A stretch of 10,073 bases of DNA, taken from NCBI GenBank assembly GCA_947303825.1, contig CAMYZK010000060.1, forward strand, positions 1 to 10,073. The letters are read 5' to 3'. The translations under genes were made by a program, and so were the position numbers. The DNA comes from an uncultured Prevotella sp. Its GTDB lineage: Bacteria; Bacteroidota; Bacteroidia; Bacteroidales; Bacteroidaceae. This document shows positions 6,359 to 10,073 of this stretch, piece by piece; positions within the stretch are counted from its first letter, which is position 1; the number at the start of each line of letters is the position of its first letter. The notes beneath the pieces were generated by a model. It saw only the letters and a program-made list of their open reading frames with translations. It was not told the DNA's origin and made no database searches.

Positions 6359-7240
6359 ATGAAATATTTTGAGGTTATATTCCATATTTCTGCTCCCTCT
6401 GATATGGCTGGCAACGTGAACGACGTTATTGCAGCCATGGCTGGCGAAGCAGGATTCGAGACTTTCGACACTACAGCCGAAGGGGAACTTCGCGGATATG
6501 TACAGCAAGCATTATACGACAGTGAAATGCTCGATAGCATTATTGAGTCGCAACCCTTTGGCAACTCGGTTCAGATTACCTACAGCGTGTCCGAAGCAGA
6601 GTACAAGAACTGGAACGAGACATGGGAAGAGCAGGGGTTTGAACCTATTTATATAGGTAACAACCTTCTTATTTGCGACGGAAGACACTTGCCACTGCAA
6701 ACCACTCTACAGGGAGTGACTACAGTTCAGATTAACACCCGCATGGCCTTCGGCACAGGCAATCACCAGACTACCAGGCTAATGGCTCAAGCACTAATCG
6801 ACCTATACCTATCTAATCTGTCGGTTCTCGACTGCGGCACTGGCACAGGAGTACTGGCTATCATAGCACTGCTACGTGGAGCCGCCTATGCCCTGGGATA
6901 CGACATTGACGAGTGGAGTGCCGACAACGCCAGGCTAAACGCCAGGCTAAACGGTGTTGAAGACAGAATGGACATTCGAGAGGGCGACTCCAACGTCATT
7001 GCGCAAGCGGGAAGACATTTTAATGTGGTAACGGCAAACATAAATCGCAACATACTTCTTGCAGACATGCCAAGGATGAAGCAGGCACTGAAGCCAAGAG
7101 GCTACTTGCTGTTAAGTGGATTCTACCATGACGACGCGCCCCTGCTCCTCAGCAAGGCCGAAGGACTTGGTCTGTCGCTGCTGCGTGAATACAACGAGGA
7201 AGAATGGACATGCTTGGTCTTTCTTTCAGATGAGAGATGA
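6359..7240 (+). CDS. prmA: Ribosomal protein L11 methyltransferase (PrmA)
   Basis: PrmA is a cytoplasmic, S-adenosylmethionine-dependent enzyme that trimethylates ribosomal protein L11. The 293-residue product has the usual length and layout: an N-terminal L11-recognition domain (about 1-100), then a class I methyltransferase fold. Visible motifs are AFGTGNHQTTR (130-140), the SAM-binding motif I LDCGTGTGVLAI (157-168), the acidic end of strand 2 at YDID (181-184), and NINRN (227-231), the family's motif after strand 4. The frame opens at 6278, but the extra 27 residues are derived from AT-rich promoter sequence, and family proteins begin at the MKYFEV start, so I chose ATG 6359. An in-frame 12-bp repeat (6926-6953) gives ARLNARLN but appears not to change family length. 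The gene is divergent from the minus-strand cluster and 35 bases ahead of the MscS-type gene. Confidence 0.95.
   Translation: MKYFEVIFHISAPSDMAGNVNDVIAAMAGEAGFETFDTTAEGELRGYVQQALYDSEMLDSIIESQPFGNSVQITYSVSEAEYKNWNETWEEQGFEPIYIGNNLLICDGRHLPLQTTLQGVTTVQINTRMAFGTGNHQTTRLMAQALIDLYLSNLSVLDCGTGTGVLAIIALLRGAAYALGYDIDEWSADNARLNARLNGVEDRMDIREGDSNVIAQAGRHFNVVTANINRNILLADMPRMKQALKPRGYLLLSGFYHDDAPLLLSKAEGLGLSLLREYNEEEWTCLVFLSDER
6926..6953 (+). repeat. Short tandem 12-bp coding repeat in prmA
   Basis: AACGCCAGGCTA occurs twice head to tail (6926-6937, 6938-6949) and a third copy begins (AACG). It encodes N-ARLN-ARLN in the helix after motif I. It is exact at DNA level, so recent conversion or slippage is possible, but codon choice alone could explain it. 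Confidence 0.7.
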
Positions 7241-7272
7241 TAGATATGATTTCCGGATAGTCAGATGATAGA
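7235..7272 (+). repeat. 10-bp direct repeat in the prmA-channel gap
   Basis: AGATGATAGA occurs at 7235-7244, spanning the prmA stop codon (7238-7240), and again at 7263-7272, three bases before the channel's ATG at 7276. The period is 28 bp. The second copy sits where a ribosome would initiate. A small duplication of the prmA end is one explanation; no function is evident. Confidence 0.65.
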
Positions 7273-7275
7273 AAG

Positions 7276-9612
7276 ATGAAAAAAAAGTTCAGAACGCTAA
7301 TATTAGTCCTGCTGGCACTAGCCTTTGTTATTCCCGCAGGTGCAGTGCTGAAAGAGCAAAACCTGGAACAGACGCTCAGTGTGCTGCGCTACGAACTTAC
7401 CAAACGCTATGATGAACTGACAAACATGTCGGCCGAACGCAAGCAGCAGACACGCGAAATCCTAATGCAGCTGCGCGAAACAATAAAGCTGAGCAACCAG
7501 AACGCGCTTATGCTTTACTCACAGCAGCAGAACAATGTCTTCGAAATGACATACGCATGCCATGAGGCCACTGAACAGTACATCAAATTCCAGCACCAGC
7601 GGCTACCCTTCAAGTCATACATCGAAGACCTTGACGTTGAGATTGCCAAATACGACAGCCTTGTTGTAAGCCTAAAGAACATACGCCACACCATGCTCGA
7701 CGAGGCTGCGAAAACAGACCGTAGCGTTTGCCTCACACTCGCCGTCAGCATACGCAACACCCTTAACGACACAAGAGGGCAGGTGAACGAATACATCACC
7801 TTCTACGAGAACACCGAGAAGCGACTGAAACATCTCAACGACTATGCCAACAAACTATACAACGAGATACAGACCAGCATCTTCCTGAACGGAGGTGAAA
7901 ACTACTTTTCCATCCTGAAGAATATCGGTGCACGGTGGCACGACATGCAGGATGCTGTCTCTGCTAAATACCGGCCATCATCGGCCAACTCCGACTGGGA
8001 CAGTACCGTCATCTTCGGACTGTTCATACTCATCCTTTCCTATGTCGTTGTGTCAATAGTACTCAACCTCCTCGCATTCCGGTTCATGCCCCGCCGTTTC
8101 CACACACGCGAGTTCCTTAGGAAGCGCACATGCATTATCATGGCCACCACCACCGTAACCTTTGCTGCCGTGCTGGGGGTGATGCGCGCCACTCTGCACC
8201 AGAACTTCTACATCATGGCCAGCGGACTTCTCATTGAGTATGCCTGGCTACTGGGAGTCATCCTCATTTCGCTCCTGCTGCGCGTCAAGGGTAAGCAGAT
8301 AAGAAGTGCCTTCTACATCTATTCACCGCTAATAGTTATAGGCTTCAGTGTCATCGTCTTCCGCATCATTCTCATACCCAACGAGCTGGTAAGCATAGTG
8401 TTTCCTCTCCTGTTGCTACTGTGCACACTGTGGCAGTTCGCTGTGCTCAAGAGGCATCATAGAAACATCCCACGCTCCGACCGATTCTACAGCTACATCA
8501 CCATGGCCATCCTCATCTTTGCCTTGACATGCTCATGGATGGGCTACACACTGATGGCTGTGCAGATACTGATATGGTGGATAATGCAGCTGACATGTAT
8601 ACTCACCATAACGTGCATAAATAGTTACCTGAAATACTACGGCGAACGTCATGGATACTCAGAGAAAGCCATCACTCGGTCATGGTTCTTCCTCCTGGCG
8701 CGCCGTGTACTACTGCCCATAGCTGGCGTATGCTCGGTAATGCTTTCCATCTACTGGGCAGCCGATGTATTCAACCTGGGAAACCTCTGTTGGACTATCT
8801 TCAAGACCAATTACATAGACTTCGACAACCTCAAGATAAGCATCATCAAGGTCTCTATGGTTGTCAACCTATGGTTCATCTTCGCCTACGCCGCCAGCAC
8901 CATACTGTCGTTACTCCGCCTGCACTTCAATACTACCGACCCCACAACCTCCGCCAGTCGAGTGGTGATGGGCAAGAACGTCATTCAAGTACTGGTGTGG
9001 GGAGTGTGGCTGCTCATGTCGCTCTCTATAATGCACGTCAGCGTGACGTGGCTGCTGGCCATCTCTGGAGGCCTCTCCACTGGCATAGGCTTTGCTTCCA
9101 AGGACATAATAGAGAACATCTACTACGGTGCGACACTCATGGCCGGACGTGTGAAAGTGGGCGACTGGATAGAGGTAGACAATACCATGGGCAAGGTGAC
9201 ATCGATAAGCTATACATCGACAGTGGTCGAGTCGCTATACGGCGAGATTATTACTTTCCAGAACAGCCAGCTCTTTACCAAGAACTATAAGAACCTGACA
9301 CGTAACCACGGCTTTGTGCTGGCAGCAGTACCATTCGGAGTGGCCTACGGATCCAACCTCAAACAGGTAACGACTCTGGTAGAGGAGGCTGTCAACTCGA
9401 TGAACCACCAGTGGACCGACCATACGAAGAAGGCAAAGGTCGTTGTTGGAGCCATGGCAGAGTCGGGCATCGACTTCAAACTCTATATCTGGGCAGATGC
9501 TGTAAAGAAAATATACGTGGTGAGCGACGTACTGAAACTCATTTATGCCACCCTCAACGAAAACGGCATACAGATACCTTTCCCACAGAGAGATATACAT
9601 ATAATACAATAA
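7276..9612 (+). CDS. Large MscS-family mechanosensitive ion channel
   Basis: This 778-residue inner-membrane protein belongs to the MscS superfamily, whose members open under membrane tension and release solutes during hypo-osmotic shock. A signal peptide (1-23) leads into a long, helical, probably coiled-coil periplasmic domain (about 25-240). About ten or eleven hydrophobic segments follow (near 243-268, 286-304, 311-336, 346-366, 370-392, 405-422, 425-448, 470-492, 523-547, 569-590 and the pore helix). The pore helix and its extension carry GGLSTGIGFASKDIIENIYYG (598-618). The MscS beta domain (VKVGDWIEVDNTMGKVTSI, about 627-645) and C-terminal alpha/beta domain follow, ending in the family's NGIQIPFPQRDIHI. 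E. coli MscS has 286 residues; this architecture resembles the enlarged MscK/MscM type. It is 35 bases after prmA, so co-transcription is likely. No cyclic-nucleotide domain is present. Confidence 0.93.
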   Translation: MKKKFRTLILVLLALAFVIPAGAVLKEQNLEQTLSVLRYELTKRYDELTNMSAERKQQTREILMQLRETIKLSNQNALMLYSQQQNNVFEMTYACHEATEQYIKFQHQRLPFKSYIEDLDVEIAKYDSLVVSLKNIRHTMLDEAAKTDRSVCLTLAVSIRNTLNDTRGQVNEYITFYENTEKRLKHLNDYANKLYNEIQTSIFLNGGENYFSILKNIGARWHDMQDAVSAKYRPSSANSDWDSTVIFGLFILILSYVVVSIVLNLLAFRFMPRRFHTREFLRKRTCIIMATTTVTFAAVLGVMRATLHQNFYIMASGLLIEYAWLLGVILISLLLRVKGKQIRSAFYIYSPLIVIGFSVIVFRIILIPNELVSIVFPLLLLLCTLWQFAVLKRHHRNIPRSDRFYSYITMAILIFALTCSWMGYTLMAVQILIWWIMQLTCILTITCINSYLKYYGERHGYSEKAITRSWFFLLARRVLLPIAGVCSVMLSIYWAADVFNLGNLCWTIFKTNYIDFDNLKISIIKVSMVVNLWFIFAYAASTILSLLRLHFNTTDPTTSASRVVMGKNVIQVLVWGVWLLMSLSIMHVSVTWLLAISGGLSTGIGFASKDIIENIYYGATLMAGRVKVGDWIEVDNTMGKVTSISYTSTVVESLYGEIITFQNSQLFTKNYKNLTRNHGFVLAAVPFGVAYGSNLKQVTTLVEEAVNSMNHQWTDHTKKAKVVVGAMAESGIDFKLYIWADAVKKIYVVSDVLKLIYATLNENGIQIPFPQRDIHIIQ

Positions 9613-9626
9613 ATCCACTGTAATTC

Positions 9627-9658
9627 TTTGGTGTTTTGCAAGCTTATTACTATCTTTG
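9627..9658 (+). promoter_or_regulatory. Putative dnaB promoter (TTTG, 20-bp spacer, TATCTTTG)
   Basis: TTTG at 9627-9630 and TATCTTTG at 9651-9658 are separated by exactly 20 bases, fitting the Bacteroidota housekeeping promoter (-33 TTTG, -7 TAnnTTTG). Transcription would start near 9665, leaving a leader of about 15 bases before the dnaB ATG. This is the best promoter match in the window and gives dnaB transcription independent of the channel gene. Confidence 0.75.
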
Positions 9659-9663
9659 CAAGC
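9635..9663 (+). repeat. 9-bp direct repeat TTTGCAAGC over the dnaB promoter
   Basis: TTTGCAAGC occurs at 9635-9643 and 9655-9663, a 20-bp period or about two helical turns, which would place both copies on one face of the DNA. The second copy overlaps the end of the -7 box, and the first lies in the spacer. Same-face spacing is typical of operator sites, but two nonamers in an AT-rich promoter could be chance. Confidence 0.6.
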
Positions 9664-9680
9664 CCAAAAACTATCAGAAA

Positions 9681-10073
9681 ATGGCTGAGACAAACTCAAA
9701 CAGGCGCAATATGCGGCAGCAACCTGTTGACAACAACTATTCGCATATACAGCCCCAGGCACTAGAAGTAGAGCGGGCTGTGCTAGGTGCATTGCTCATA
9801 GACAAGGACGCATACGCCGTGGTATGCGAGATGCTCTATCCGGAAAGCTTCTATGAGCCCCGCAACCAATATATCTATGAGGCCATACGCGACCTCTCTA
9901 TGAACGAGAAGCCCGTTGATGTTCTTACCGTGAGCGAACAGCTGGCGCGCAACGGCAAGCTGGAGGAGGCGGGCGGCCCCGCATACCTGGCAGAGATTTC
10001 GAGCCGTGTGGCTTCGAGTGCACATATTGAATATCATGCACGAATAGTGGCACAGAAATTCCTCGCCCGCCAG
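9681..10073 (+). CDS. dnaB: Replicative DNA helicase DnaB, N-terminal part
   Basis: DnaB is the hexameric helicase that unwinds DNA ahead of the replication fork and recruits primase. I translated 131 open codons from ATG 9681 to the window end, so the gene is cut and the RecA-like ATPase domain lies outside. Visible is the N-terminal primase-binding domain: IQPQALEVERAVLGALLIDKDAY (about 23-45), LYPESFYEPRNQYIYEAI (52-69), then PVDVLTVSEQLARNGKLEEAGGPAYLAEISSRV (78-110), all hallmarks of the family. The first 20 residues are a polar, probably flexible leader. ATG 9681 sits about 15 bases after the predicted transcription start, and Met11 is less likely because the family's conserved part begins near residue 24 either way. 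It follows the channel gene by 68 bases and appears to have its own promoter. Confidence 0.96.
   Translation, partial: MAETNSNRRNMRQQPVDNNYSHIQPQALEVERAVLGALLIDKDAYAVVCEMLYPESFYEPRNQYIYEAIRDLSMNEKPVDVLTVSEQLARNGKLEEAGGPAYLAEISSRVASSAHIEYHARIVAQKFLARQ

Noticed and set aside
6926..6953. Tandem 12-bp repeat in prmA as a recent insertion
   Set aside because: The family form I recall (DIDEWS...NGV) has the same number of residues here, so nothing seems inserted; it may just be repeated codon choice in a helix.
8682..9290. Plus-strand open frame of 202 codons inside the channel gene
   Set aside because: It is a shifted frame over the MscS pore region; the composition is Arg/His-rich and no family is recognisable.
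9613..9680. Rho-independent terminator after the channel gene
   Set aside because: I found no GC-rich stem followed by a T run; the only symmetry is around AAGCTT and is too weak.
9235..9792. Minus-strand open frame of 185 codons across the channel gene end and dnaB start
   Set aside because: It covers the dnaB promoter and two real genes in antisense; no recognisable domain.
1..10073. Defence system, phage remnant, insertion sequence or CRISPR array
   Set aside because: Genes are contiguous housekeeping and envelope functions, with no transposase, integrase, nuclease or regularly spaced repeats.

Overview
The window looks like chromosomal DNA from a member of the Bacteroidota, most likely order Bacteroidales and close to Prevotella. 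Three things support this. The promoter-like sites match the Bacteroides-type -7 box (TAnnTTTG). Start codons lack Shine-Dalgarno sequences. The proteins are typical of the group: a FadL-like outer-membrane protein ending in aromatic residues, a DUF4139 protein carrying a SusC-like carboxypeptidase-regulatory domain, and a CoaBC of the 'PAMD' type. The family calls are firm; the genus is an inference. No phage, insertion sequence, CRISPR array, tRNA or rRNA was seen.

The left two thirds (1-6226) is a compact minus-strand cluster of five genes. In transcription order these are a secreted Tyr/Trp/Gly/Ser-rich protein (6226-5234), a FadL/OMPP1-family outer-membrane beta-barrel (5190-3637), a periplasmic DUF4139/MuiA-like protein (3599-1692), the bifunctional coenzyme A enzyme CoaBC (1688-477), and an unrecognised secreted protein cut by the window edge (480-1). 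Gaps are 43, 37, 3 and -4 bases, so one operon is likely. Its upstream region holds two copies of a 12-bp repeat, each containing a -7-like box. The unusual point is that an essential cofactor gene is tightly coupled to envelope genes.

The longest stretch without a gene is the 132-bp divergent region 6227-6358. It carries the repeat-containing putative promoter for the minus cluster and a -7 box for the plus-strand genes. No gap exceeds 300 bases.

The right third is on the plus strand. prmA (ribosomal protein L11 methyltransferase, 6359-7240) is followed after 35 bases by a large MscS-family mechanosensitive channel (7276-9612), probably co-transcribed with it. After a 68-bp gap with the best promoter in the window (TTTG, 20-bp spacer, TATCTTTG), the replicative helicase gene dnaB begins at 9681 and runs off the end.

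Most of the window is housekeeping and envelope biology. No clearly new system is visible. The points most worth following are the SusC-like insertion in the DUF4139 protein, the low-complexity secreted protein paired with a FadL-type barrel, and the spaced direct repeats in two promoter regions.
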